Notes under the pieces: generated by a model
Seen by the model: only the letters and a program-made list of their open reading frames with translations
Told to the model about the DNA's origin: nothing
Database searches by the model: none
Assembly: GCA_017354895.1 (NCBI GenBank)
Contig: CP071497.1
Coordinates: 2,046,001-2,110,000, forward strand
Source: Podospora comata
Lineage: Eukaryota; Ascomycota; Sordariomycetes; Sordariales; Podosporaceae
DNA: 64,000 bases
Reading direction: 5' to 3'
In this document: in pieces, positions 1 through 10,128 of the stretch
How the letters are laid out: every line of letters begins with the position of its first letter
Numbering within the stretch: the first letter of the stretch is position 1
Made by a program: the position numbers and the translations under genes

Positions 1-41
1 TCTGCTCACCTGTGACAAAATATACTCGCAAAGCAGAAACT

Positions 42-2649
42 ATGGGTACCAGAAAACCGTCCTGTTCTTGGGACGACCAGGCGGCGGTCGATGCTACGCA
101 ATGGGCAGTAGATGCCATGACCGTAGCGACTGAGTCGTTTCGACTGCAGTTCCAAGGTCAGTTTGGAGAGGCCAATGGCCGATCACGCCGGAACTCATTG
201 AGCCTGGATGATGTTCTCTCCGAGCGCCGGGCCTCACGTCAACGTGGGCAAGTCCATGTGGCTGGATGGCGGCCCGTCTCGGAGAGACCTAACAACTTTG
301 ATGCAAACTACAAGGGGCCTCTCTCATCAAACCCGCCTTCTATGTCGTTCACCTCAGAGCCTCACGATCTACCCAGGCCACCCGACCCGACCGCTACACG
401 ACCAGTGCAGCAGCACATCGGCATCCACATCAGCAAAAACAGCGGGAGAAACAGAGCATCATCTCAGCCCTATCCCGCTTTTCACAGGCCTCTAACACCT
501 CGTCAGTCATCTCAAAAAGAACCTGAGCGTCACCACCCCTTGCCCTCCCTACCCCTTCATCCCGGTCTTCGGGGTGATGAGGAAAACAGAGATAGCAAGC
601 AGTTCTCCGTGCAACAGTACGATGCGGTGAACCCCGCGGATTCTCAGTCGACCATGGTACCCCTGGAAGATGCAGAAACCGACACCACCTACCTTTCATC
701 TTCCTTCTCCTCCACTGCCATTGCCAAGCCGAAAGCCTCTCACTTTTCCCCTCGGCGCAAATCCAGGGCCGCCTCCCGAGCCATGGTATCGTCCTCCTCC
801 CCCTATCAATCCTCTGCCTCATCCACTCCAACCCATCCTTGCTCACCTCCCCCAGCGGCTACCCAGTCCCCTTCCACCCGGCCAGACGTCCTCGTCTCCC
901 CTTTTCACGAGATCCTCTTCGTCCTCCTCATCTGCCTAGCCCAGATTCTCATGCTTGCTGGTCTCGCCCAGGCCATGGTCCCCGCCTCGATCATCTCCCA
1001 GTCCTTTAGTGACTCCACTCCCGGCACCATGGCGTGGTACTCAGCCGCGTACGGCCTCACATCAGCAACATTCGTCCTTCCGTCTGGTCGTGTGGGCGAT
1101 CTCTTTGGCCACAAAAAGGTGTTTGTCACTGGCTGGCTTTGGTTCGGCCTGTGGAGCTTGATTGCTGGGTTTTCTGGACACGCCGAGCGCAGCGCGGGCG
1201 AGGGGACGGTCTTCTTTTGTGTGGCGAGGGGGCTGCAGGGGATCGGACCGGCGCTGTTGGTGCCGAGCGGGCAGGCGTTGTTGGGCAGAACGTATCAGCC
1301 GGGGATGAGGAAGAATATGGTGCTCTGCCTGTTTGGGGCGTCGGCGCCGCTGGGGTTTGTCATGGGGGCTATCTTCTCGAGTTTGTTTGCAGTGCGAGGG
1401 AACTGGCCGTGGGCGTTTTGGCTGTTAGCCATCATGTGCTTTGTGCTCGCGGTGGTGAGCTTGTCCATCCTGCCGACTTCACGGGGTCAGTCTTGTCTGA
1501 AAGGGGGGGAGGGCTTGTGGTCACAGTTCGATGGATGGGGTATGATGCTCGGCGTTAGCGGGTTGGTGCTGCTGAACTTTGCGTTCAATCAAGCTCCCAA
1601 CGTCTCCTGGAAGACACCTTATACGTATTTCCTGTTGATCATTGGGTTGATCTTGATTGCTGCTTTCATGTCTCATGAGTGGAAGGCGCCTTACCCCCTT
1701 ATTCCTATCGCGGCCATGAAGCCGGCGACGAACTTTGTGTTGGGCTGTACGGGGGCTGGCTGGGGGTGTTTTAGTATTTGGATTTATTACACCTTCAATG
1801 TTGTTCAAAATCTGAAAGGATGGTCGCCGTTGCTCGCTTCTGTGAGCTTCATTCCAGCGTACGTATCCCCCCAAGTTGCCCAGTCAATAAGGGAAAATGA
1901 AAAGAACTAACGAGACGTTGCGGTGTAAAGTCCGATGTGTGGCCTTGCTGCCAGTATTCTGGTCGGATTCTTGATGTCGCGAGTCAAGCCTCACTGGATC
2001 ATGTTGATATCCATGTGTGCATTCTTCATCGGAAGTCTCCTTCTCGCCACCGCACCTGTCCATCAGAGTTACTGGTTCAGTACTTTTTTCGGGATACTTA
2101 TCATGCCGTTTGTCAGTCACCTCTTCCTCCCATTCAACTAGGATATCGCCACTGACACATCATGATAGGGGATGGACATGAGTAATCCGGCGGTATGCTG
2201 TTCCAAGGTCCCTTTTCGGATCGTTGTTATGTACGAGATGACTTACTTTCTACCTAGGCCACCATTCTACTCAGCAATAGCGTTTCCAAAGAACACCAAG
2301 GCATCGCCGCAAGCTTGGTAGTAACGACGGTCAACTATTCGTATGTTAGCCTGAAAAAAGGGGTTGGAAACTAGTGTTGACTCTGGATGTAGGATTTCCC
2401 TTGCTCTTGGAATTGCGGGTACTATAGAAGTGGTATGTATGACCCTACTTGTGCTACACCGAGACAAATAGCTAAAGCCGCCACTAGCATGTCAATGAGA
2501 CAGGCTATGAGCTCCTGAAGGGCTACAGAGCTGCTCAGTATTTCGGAACAGGCCTCGGGTTCTTGGGCGTGCTTTTGGCCTTGGGATTCTTGCTCCAGAG
2601 TTACCACCAGAAGCCACCTGTGGCATCATATCCGCTCCAGACGAGGTGA
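42..2649 (+). CDS. ATR1-like MFS drug/boron efflux transporter (DHA2 group)
   Basis: Plasma-membrane major facilitator of the kind that exports aminotriazole or borate (yeast Atr1). Six exons are joined in frame: 42-1858, 1931-2111, 2169-2192, 2258-2340, 2393-2432 and 2488-2649, giving 768 aa. Residues 1 to about 285 are a hydrophilic Ser/Pro-rich cytosolic tail. Membrane segments start near residue 288, and MFS motif A (GRVGDLFGHKK) lies near residue 349. The Atr1-type signature GMDMSNPAATILLSNSVSKE is split over exons 3 and 4, followed by HQGIAASLV and NYSISLALGIAG, which fixes the splice joins. Exons of 24 and 40 nt are unusually small. The long tail is atypical of the family. The frame has no stop upstream of ATG 42 to the window edge, so a further N-terminal exon is possible. 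The substrate is inferred from the family only. Confidence 0.88.
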
Positions 2650-3065
2650 AAGGGCTTTGGTGCGTGAGAGAAAGGCGAGGAAATGGCTGTGTGTAGTTAG
2701 TCGGCGTATAGATATGAAACCAAAAACAACAGGGAAGAGTCCGTCAATGACCAAAACGGCGTCCGCTATTTCAGGCTACGCTGCAACTTTGATGATGAAT
2801 GTACAATCAATCCGAGCAGATGCAAAAATATTTTGCCATAAATGAAAGCAAAGACCCAAGACCCTTCCCAAACGCCATTAAGCCAGCCCGAGTTCCGCAG
2901 ACAACGCCATTGACGCGGTCGCTCCGCTCGATGATATAGACTGCCCGCCCCTTTTGCTACTCCTCCAATGCCGTGTACTGTACGAATTCTCGAGACATCC
3001 AAACAACCAGTGGCGACCTCCCCTTTTGTCGTCTCTAGTTTTCCTTTTTTGAGAATATTTCTCCT
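2650..3065. other. intergenic, convergent 3' ends of transporter and GAR1
   Basis: This 416 bp stretch separates two genes that face each other tail to tail. I see no gene, repeat or strong motif in it; it should hold both 3' UTRs. Confidence 0.6.
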
Positions 3066-3870
3066 TTACCGGCTGAAGCCTCCTCTGCCGCCACGAGAGA
3101 AACCTCCACCTCCGCGGCCACCGCCTCCACGGCCGCCGAAACCGCTGCCGCCGCGGCCACCGCCACGACCACCGCCGAAACCACCGCCGAAACCACCGCC
3201 GCCGCGACCGCCGCCAAAGCCACCACCACCGCGGCCACCGAATCCTCCCCTACCACCACGTCCACCGGGACCTCCACGACCACCGCGGGACGCGCCGCCA
3301 CGGCTGGGCTTCTTGACTTTGCTGGCTCCCGGGGGAGGCTTAGGCTTGGGAAGGAACTTCTCGAGGGGCAGGAGCTTCTCGCCGGCAATGTAGAACTTGT
3401 CGCCAACCTTGAAGGAAGTGGCCTGGATGCCCTCGGTGGGCTTAATGGTGAAGTAAACCTGGTTGATGGGACCGAGAACTTCGTCGACCTTGCCAACCGG
3501 AGTCTGCAGAATCAATTGTCAGTCTCCAGCTACGTCGCAGCTAACTACCGCGCGGTCGTGAACCACCAGAGGAAAACCTACCTTGTTCTCTAGGTAGATA
3601 GGCGCGTTGAAGTGAGGAATCTTGGCATTGGTAGACTCGACGACCATTTCACCTTCGCAAGAATGAATGAACTTGCCCATCTCGAGAACCTGGGCGGGAG
3701 GGCCCATATCGCGTTGTTGGAAGCCGCCGCGACCTGCAATTCGTTGGCAATTCATTAGTAACCTTGTCCTTCGCAATTCGCACACCTCGACAGTGAGACT
3801 GCTCACCTCCTCCACGGCCACCGAAACCACCACCGCCACCGCGGCCACGTGAACCCCCGCGAAACGACAT
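3066..3870 (-). CDS. GAR1: H/ACA snoRNP subunit GAR1
   Basis: Nucleolar protein of H/ACA snoRNPs, which direct pseudouridylation and rRNA processing. The three exons, from high to low coordinate, are 3870-3807, 3733-3582 and 3503-3066, giving 217 aa, close to the usual Gar1 length of about 205. The protein opens with an RGG-type Gly/Arg tail ([20 protein letters not shown]), carries the Gar1 core ([62 protein letters not shown]) and closes with a second RGG domain of about 70 residues. Both introns fall at clean GT-AG sites and the core reads unbroken across them. The glycine-rich end gives long but false ORFs in other frames. It faces the TPR/J-domain gene head to head. Confidence 0.97.
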
Positions 3871-4657
3871 TTTTTCTATTGTCCCGTCGTAATTATTGAA
3901 CTGGCGACGGCTTGTGTTGCTGCTGTGGGGTTGAAGTTGGTGTCTGTGTTGCAACCTTCAACTTTTCGTTATGGAGATCGAACGAAGCTCGAAAACATTT
4001 AATTTTTCGGACCTGCAGAATCGAAAGCGGTCAAAAATTTTGCCGTATCAATCCGCAGGGGTGTGCCCCACTTGGTGCCGTCTCCTGCCACCCCGCGCTA
4101 CCGAATGCCAAGGCCCGGTTTGGACCCAACAGTGGGAACACGCACTGTATAGAGACCGCTGAAGTCGTCGTCTCAGCCAGCCAAGCGTCAGCAATACCAC
4201 CCAAAAGAGTAGTGGCCAGATTTGTTTCTACCGTTGTGCACACAGTACGAAGAAAGCCTAGCCTCGATATCCAAGTCCCCAGATCTATCTCTGGACACGG
4301 TAACGTCTAGAACTTGCTTCCATCTCATCTTGGTGCAAGCCTCCAAAAAGGACAACTTGTCACATAATACTGGGGCTTTCAGCCACTGGACCTTATTTTT
4401 ACTCCTCCTGTCCATTCACTGCTTTGCAGGCTTTAATCCAACAATCGAATGCCCGTTCCGATCTTCCATGCTTCCTAACTTGCTCTTCCTAGCTGCCCCG
4501 TTGATGCTCGTCGTCTGACCGCGCCTTGCGCTGCCTGCGCCCCTGACTACACACACATCTGCCTGACACATAGACGTCTCGTTTAAACCGTCGTTAGATT
4601 CCACGATACCCTTTGTAATTCGAACACACTCTGGTCTTTCGCAACAACCTCCCCGTC
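3871..4657. promoter_or_regulatory. divergent promoter region, GAR1 / TPR-J gene
   Basis: This 787 bp region separates two head-to-head start codons and must hold both promoters and leaders. No further gene is supported; the short ORFs here have no family character. No single promoter box stands out. Confidence 0.5.
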
Positions 4658-6309
4658 ATGGTTCGCTTATCATCGACGCTGGCCTTTGCGGCCGGCTTCC
4701 TATCAACGCCGTCAATGGTCTCGGGCCTCTCAACGTTGGACATCCCAGCCGACACCCCCATCTCTGCTCTCCTAGCCTCGGCGCAAAGTCACCTGTCAAA
4801 GGGCGAAACGAATGACGCCCTCGTCTACTACGATGCTGCTATCGCCAGAGATCCCTCCAACTACTTGACCTTGTTCAAGCGCGCCACAACCTACCTTTCT
4901 CTCGGCCGCAGATCACAGGCCACCGATGATTTCGAGAAGGTGCTTTCGATCAAGCCAACTTTCGAGGGTGCGCACCTTCAGCTAGGAAAACTGCGCGCCA
5001 GCGCCGCCGACTGGGACGGAGCAAAGCTTCACTACAAGAAGGCCAAGAAGACAGAGGAGGTTGCCGCAGTTGAGGCGGCCAAGGCGGCGGCAAAGGCTGC
5101 TGAAGCAGCAGCCAAGGCTGGGAACTGGGAAGAGTGTGTCAAGCAGGCCGACGATGCCATCCTGACGGCGAACAAGGCGATTCACTTGCGCGAGCTTCGC
5201 AAGGACTGCGCGTTTGAGAGGGGAGCCGTGGAAAGGGGTATTGCTGACCTGCAGCACATCCTCCAAATGCAACCTGGCAACACGAAGCCACACGTCCAGA
5301 TCTCAGCCATCACATTCTACGCGCTCGGAAACCTCGAGGACGGCGCGACAGCTATCAGGAAGTGCCTGCACTCTGACCCTGACAACAAGGTGTGCAAGCG
5401 GCTGTTGAGGGAGGAGAAGACGACCATCAAAGTCATGGAGAAGGTGAAGAAGGCCTTGGACAAGGGGCAGCAGATGACTGCTGTGCGGCAACTCGTACCT
5501 ACGAGCGACAGTGAAGGCTTGATCAAGGAGGTGAAGGATCAGGTTTATAGTCTGCGGGAAGATGGCTCGATACCGAAGGCAGCTCCAAATGAACTGCTTT
5601 CAAGGTTAGTTGAGATGGCGTGTCAGGCGTATTACGAGGTAAGTCTTCTGCGTCTCAGCCCCTTTCTCCGTTAAAACCGCCATGTATTGACAATGTTCGG
5701 CAACAGTCCAACAGCAAAAAGGCCATGGAATACTGCGAAGAGTCCCTCACTCTAAATGAGAACTCTTTCTTTGGTCTTCTCTACAAGGCCAAACACCTCC
5801 TCGACAAGGAAGAGTACGAAGCTTCCATCAACACTCTCCAAAAGGCTGCCGAGGCTCGCCCTGACAAGGAAGACCTTGTCAATCCTCTGATGCAAAAGGC
5901 CCAGGTTGCCCTCAAACGCTCCAAGACCAAGGACTACTACAAGGTCCTTGGTGTTGCTCATGACGCCGACGAACGCCAGGTCAAGTCTGCCTACCGCAAG
6001 CTCTCCAAAGTTCACCACCCCGACAAGGCCGCCAAACAAGGGCTTACCAAGGAGGAAGCCGAGAAGAAGATGGCGAGCATCAACGAGGCGTACGAGGTTC
6101 TCAGCGACCCCGAGCTCAGGGCACGGTTCGACAGGGGTGACGACCCGAACAGCCACGAGCAGCAGCAGCAGTATCACCACGGGCATCCATTCGGAGGCGG
6201 CCACCCATTCATGTACCAACAAGGCGGCGGCAGCGGAGGCGGTGGTGGGCAACAGTTCCATTTCAAGTTTGGTCCTGGAGGAGGGTCAGGGTTCCCATTC
6301 GGGATGTAG
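4658..6309 (+). CDS. ER TPR/J-domain co-chaperone (DNAJC3/P58IPK type)
   Basis: Likely luminal ER Hsp40 that hands unfolded clients to BiP/Kar2, like animal DNAJC3. Exons 4658-5638 and 5707-6309 encode 527 aa. A signal peptide with hydrophobic core (STLAFAAGFLSTPSMVSG) opens the protein. TPR repeats follow from about residue 35 to 390, recognisable as A-Y-Y/F-A-P patterns such as DALVYYDAAIARDPSNYLTL. The J domain begins near residue 401 (KDYYKVLGV) with the HPD motif near 430, and the C-terminus is Gly/His/Gln-rich (HPFGGGHPF). The intron is confirmed by frame: exon 1 ends ...YYE and exon 2 begins SNSKKAMEYC. The Ala/Lys-rich stretch near 130-155 is likely a charged helix. No HDEL/KDEL tail is present, so ER retention would need another route. 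Secretory targeting is inferred from the signal peptide. Confidence 0.93.
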
Positions 6310-7335
6310 TTTGGTTAGTTGCTCTGGTAGTAATGAAGAGAGGGTTACTCTTGGAAGAAGGTCTTCCGTTGTCTTGGGTTTGCATTGTGTATGGTTGAGC
6401 AGGGGGTGTATTTGGGTGTATCGTTTGAGGACTATGCCTGGGACTTGTCATACACCCGGGAGGAGTGAGCCCAGTTCATTCCCAGTGATCATAGGATGGC
6501 TTAGTATTTATATATCACCGCCTTTTACAGTGTGCCCGCTCGAAAAACAACCTTGATCATATCTCATCGAATTCAGACCAGGTGGCAACAATTGTGCATA
6601 GATCTTCTCTCGATATCACCAACAATATGTCCTTCGCACAGCTGAAAGCTTGCCACAGTTGAGTGCCCTGTGTTTTCTGGTCCCGGGATTGAACCGAATG
6701 CACATAATCAAAACTCAGGGATATGTTCCTCCGGGCCTTGCTCATGATCGCAATGTTTGGTATACAGCCGCCCGCGCAGCTAGGTGGGTCAAGGGAATCA
6801 ATGTCAGATTCGAAGAGGTTTGCTGAAGCAGTCGAGAATAAGACAATTATTGTTCAGTAGAACATCACAGGGTGATGTCCATCTTTATCTTATTGTGGAA
6901 AGGGAAACCCCTATTCTCGAATCTACACAACCTAGATCTAGGGCCCAATCAACGCATTGTGGCAGAGGCGATGACAGGAGAGGGATTATATGTACAAAAT
7001 GCTTATAGCCCCGCGCGCACGCTTGCTTGTGGTTCAGTGCCTCATCCGGTTTCGGCCAGTTTCCCCCATAACTCGCCTCGACTATCGTGGGTCTCACACA
7101 CGGGTTGCATCAAAATTCTTACAGATTTCTCCTCATGTAAACACAGCTCATTTCATATGTAGACACGAGCTGGGCGAGGAGCTAACATGGATGTGGCTCT
7201 TTTGATCCTCAGATGCGAGCAAATAAGCTTGTTCTAGTTGTGATGCATTGTCAATACAACTCCGTCTTTGCCAAGAAGGCAGCCGAGAACCACTCACCTA
7301 ACAGAATAAACAGACGCATCGGTTGAGTGGCCACA
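6310..7335. other. intergenic, convergent 3' region
   Basis: About 1.0 kb between the 3' ends of the TPR/J-domain gene and mitoferrin. Small ORFs here lack any domain, codon bias or splice support. I see no repeat or RNA gene. Confidence 0.5.
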
Positions 7336-8597
7336 TCATGTGGAGGACTCGGAGGCCGAGTCGTTCTGACGGATGAAGTAGGCTTTGGAAGCCTCGTAGG
7401 CTGACCAGCAGATAGCGGTGCTCGGCATGGTCGTCAACACTCTTGGTTGGACGCCCTTGAAAAAGCCCTTGGCACCCTCGCGTTTGAACAAAAGGCGGCA
7501 ACCAGCCATGAAGCCATTGACGGTTCTGAGTTCAGCATCGTGTGCGCTGCCACGTGTCTGGAGCATGGTCTTGATCACGTCCATGGGCGTGGTCAAGGCC
7601 GCCGCAAAACCACCCGCAACCGCACCAGCCACACAGTGAGTGAATGGGTCATATGCCTTTGTCGGGTTCATCGAGGTCGAGATCGATTCGTATGCGAGAA
7701 ACTGAAGCGCCGTAAAGGGAACCGTCATGGAAAGCGTCGTGGGGTACGAGACATAGAAGGCCTTGATGCCCTCGTTCTTGTAAACATACTTGGCGCAATC
7801 GGTCATGGAGCGGTAGAGCTTGGCCGACTCGGCGATCTGCATTCTTTGCTTGATGACTGTTTTGCGACAGTTAGCAGCCGTGATATGAACCAGGAGAATC
7901 AGATAGGCCATACCGTCAAAGGGGTTCATTAGCGCATCGCTAGCAATCGTGGCGCACGCCCCACTGGTCGCAGCAGCAAGTGGATGATGGACGCCAGCCT
8001 GGTTCCCGCCCATGACATGTTTTACAGCTTCATATGTGGCGAAGTAAACAGCGTGCGCGGGGCCTGTTGGCGGCCGACAGGTTAGTCAATCTTCAGAGAG
8101 CTTTTGCAAGACTCGACCGCAACTCACCGGCACCGACAATTACGCTGGACATGCCCCGCCACAAGCTCAGAATACCTTCTGTGCTCGCCATCTTGTAAGT
8201 GCTCTGGAAGACTCCACTGTAGACCGAGCCGGCGCTTGGGTTGACTATCTGCATTCGAGTCTGTACGCCAGAGAAAGGTTAGAGGTCAAAGTCGCGATAC
8301 CAAGTCGATAACGGCGGAGCTCGGCTCACCTTCACTGCATCGATAGGGTACACTGTGACTCTGGTTAGCCTTCTGCTCCATACGCGTCTCCCCCACGACA
8401 GGACTACCTACTTGCGCAGTGCTCGGCGATGCCGGCAAAGGCACCGGCAGCCATGTTCTGCAACAACGAAAAGTTGGGTGGGAGGGCTTCATAGCTACAA
8501 TTCTGATGTCAGCACAGATTTGGACAGGCGGCGGGCTCGAGTCCCCAAGGGGAACCTACTCGTAGTCCTCTTCGGGTACGACATTTGGCTGGGCCAT
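7336..8597 (-). CDS. MRS3/4: mitoferrin, mitochondrial iron carrier (Mrs3/Mrs4)
   Basis: Inner-membrane carrier that brings ferrous iron into the matrix for heme and Fe-S synthesis. Six exons, high to low: 8597-8560, 8494-8412, 8352-8330, 8260-8128, 8063-7914, 7856-7336, giving 315 aa, the normal size. The three carrier signatures are in place: PIDAVKTRMQ, PFDVIKQRMQ and PMDVIKTMLQTRG, each closing the first helix of a repeat. Spliced N-terminus reads MAQPNVVPEEDYDYEALPPN, then the repeat-1 helix AGAFAGIAEHCAMYPIDAVK. Exon 3 is only 23 nt and lies in the middle of the first signature, so gene finders could miss it. The promoter (right side) contains a match to the iron GATA motif. The iron role is family knowledge; the closest alternative would be another S-adenosylmethionine-type carrier, which fits less well. 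Confidence 0.95.
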
Positions 8598-9176
8598 TGG
8601 GGAAGCCACGGCTCCCGTCGCTCCTAGATCGAGAGCCAGGGTGAAGACTGAAAAGAATCGAGGGGTGGAGAGTGGTCGAGCGTGTGGTGTTGAAGCTTCT
8701 GCGCCGCAGGATTCAGCAGCAGAAGTCGGTGACGCAATGCAAACAGCACAAAAAAAAAGAGAGCTTCTTTCTTGGAGGTGCGCTGCCGGGTCACAGCGGG
8801 ACCACTGAACCACAGAACCGCAAAAGCCCCAAACAATCTGTCTCCTCGTGATAAAGCCGCAGCCTGTCGTTTATGTATGGGTGGGGTCGCCGAGAGGGAT
8901 CGAGAGCGGCTCTTTCCTCCAAAATCGCTGCGGCTGGTGATGTTGTCGCTGGCGGTGGCAGGACGGTGGCAGGACGGGTCCTGTGGGGGAAGCAGATGAG
9001 CGGCTGGTGCTGCTGAGAGTTGGCAATGCTGAGGAATGGGCAAAATGGGCAAATGGACAACTCCGAATTTTTCTGCGACCGTTGTCGGCACAGTTCTTCC
9101 CCCCCAAATGGCCAAGACAAAATTATGGACCAGTCGGCCACAACAACGGTCGGAGATCGGTGACCAGGAAGTTTTA

Positions 9177-9181
9177 CCAAT
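9177..9181 (+). promoter_or_regulatory. CCAAT box upstream of mitoferrin
   Basis: The sequence CCAAT lies about 580 bp upstream of the mitoferrin start codon. In fungi the CCAAT-binding complex pairs with HapX to control iron genes. A five-base match alone is weak; its value is the nearby GATA-type sites. Confidence 0.3.
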
Positions 9182-9313
9182 CGCCGGCCTATTGCACAGG
9201 GGCCTGTCTTCTGGAGTATCCTCTGCCTACCCCGCCATCTTTCCTGTTAGTGGTCCGTTAGTGTCATTTTGTGCTGGAACCCCCACTGCTTGCCGGCTGT
9301 GATGCTCGTCAAG

Positions 9314-9322
9314 ATCAGATAT
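9314..9322 (+). promoter_or_regulatory. near-match to iron GATA-factor site (ATCAGATAT)
   Basis: Eight of nine bases agree with ATCWGATAA, the site described for the fungal iron repressors SreA/SRE/Urbs1. It lies 60 bp from a perfect site and about 720 bp upstream of the mitoferrin start. Confidence 0.35.
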
Positions 9323-9381
9323 TCCCAAGAGATATGTCCGCAAAGGTCCTCGGCTAGACTTGCATCCTTGTCCGCTCTGCA

Positions 9382-9390
9382 TTATCAGAT
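9382..9390 (-). promoter_or_regulatory. perfect iron GATA-factor site (ATCTGATAA)
   Basis: On the minus strand, which is the mitoferrin coding strand, the sequence reads ATCTGATAA, a nine-of-nine match to ATCWGATAA, the SreA/SRE/Urbs1 consensus. It is about 790 bp upstream of the mitoferrin start codon. Mitoferrin is a known target of this circuit in Aspergillus, which makes the site plausible. Binding itself is inferred. Confidence 0.5.
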
Positions 9391-10128
9391 CCGTGATTTG
9401 CGGGTCTCCGCCGGTCCCGAAAGAGCACGTTTTCCCATCTCCGAGGCACCGGATGAGTGTGAATCCCAAAGACTTTATAGGTCAGTCTCTATAGCTTTCT
9501 GCTATGTGCGGTAAAGTGGTTGTGTGTATCATGGATAGATACAGTCTATGAATACCAATAAAAGTATCACGGACCTAATAATGCGTAGACGTTACCTCCG
9601 GTGCCAAGCGCGACAGATAAATACAGTCAAAGACTTGGTTGGGTTCCTGTGGATTGACTCAATAGTGTTGGGAACTTGGCTTGTGAAAGTCTCAAAGTCC
9701 CTGCCACCTCTGAGGTTGTTATGTGTCAGCTAGGTAGTTCATAAGTGATGGTCCCATCTTCCCCTCGTGATTCTCCTGGTAGTCTCAGATTCTCTGTCAA
9801 CTATGTTTCGCCATGGTTAAGACTTTTAATGCAGGTATTTATGTTATAAAATGTGTGCTTTGTTGTTTACTGAACTCGCTAGCAGCCAGACCGTTCTGTC
9901 TATATTGTTCCTCTGGTGCAAGTCTATGTTATCCAAAATGAAATCGATGTGATAATAATGCTTAGAAAGAGTCCCAACGCCGCTCGTGCCTCCCAATCCA
10001 CTCCCATGCAATGCAATATAAACTAACACTCAAGAATTTGTTGCCATAACTCATGATTACCCGAACGCCTCCTCAGAGCCTCTTATGGCTCTCTTCGTAT
10101 CATTGTCGTAGAGGAAAAACCGCATTCA

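Larger units (their letters stand above)
8598..10128. promoter_or_regulatory. mitoferrin upstream region and ATG9 3' region
   Basis: This 1.5 kb gap has the mitoferrin promoter on its left and the ATG9 terminator on its right, both genes being on the minus strand. It holds a CCAAT box and two iron-GATA-like motifs, listed separately. ORFs between 8600 and 9300 show no domain and overlap on several frames, so I do not call a gene. Confidence 0.55.

Noticed and set aside
3035-3496. Val/Ala-rich ORF on the minus strand over GAR1
   Set aside because: It is a frame shadow of the GGT/CGT-rich RGG domain of GAR1.
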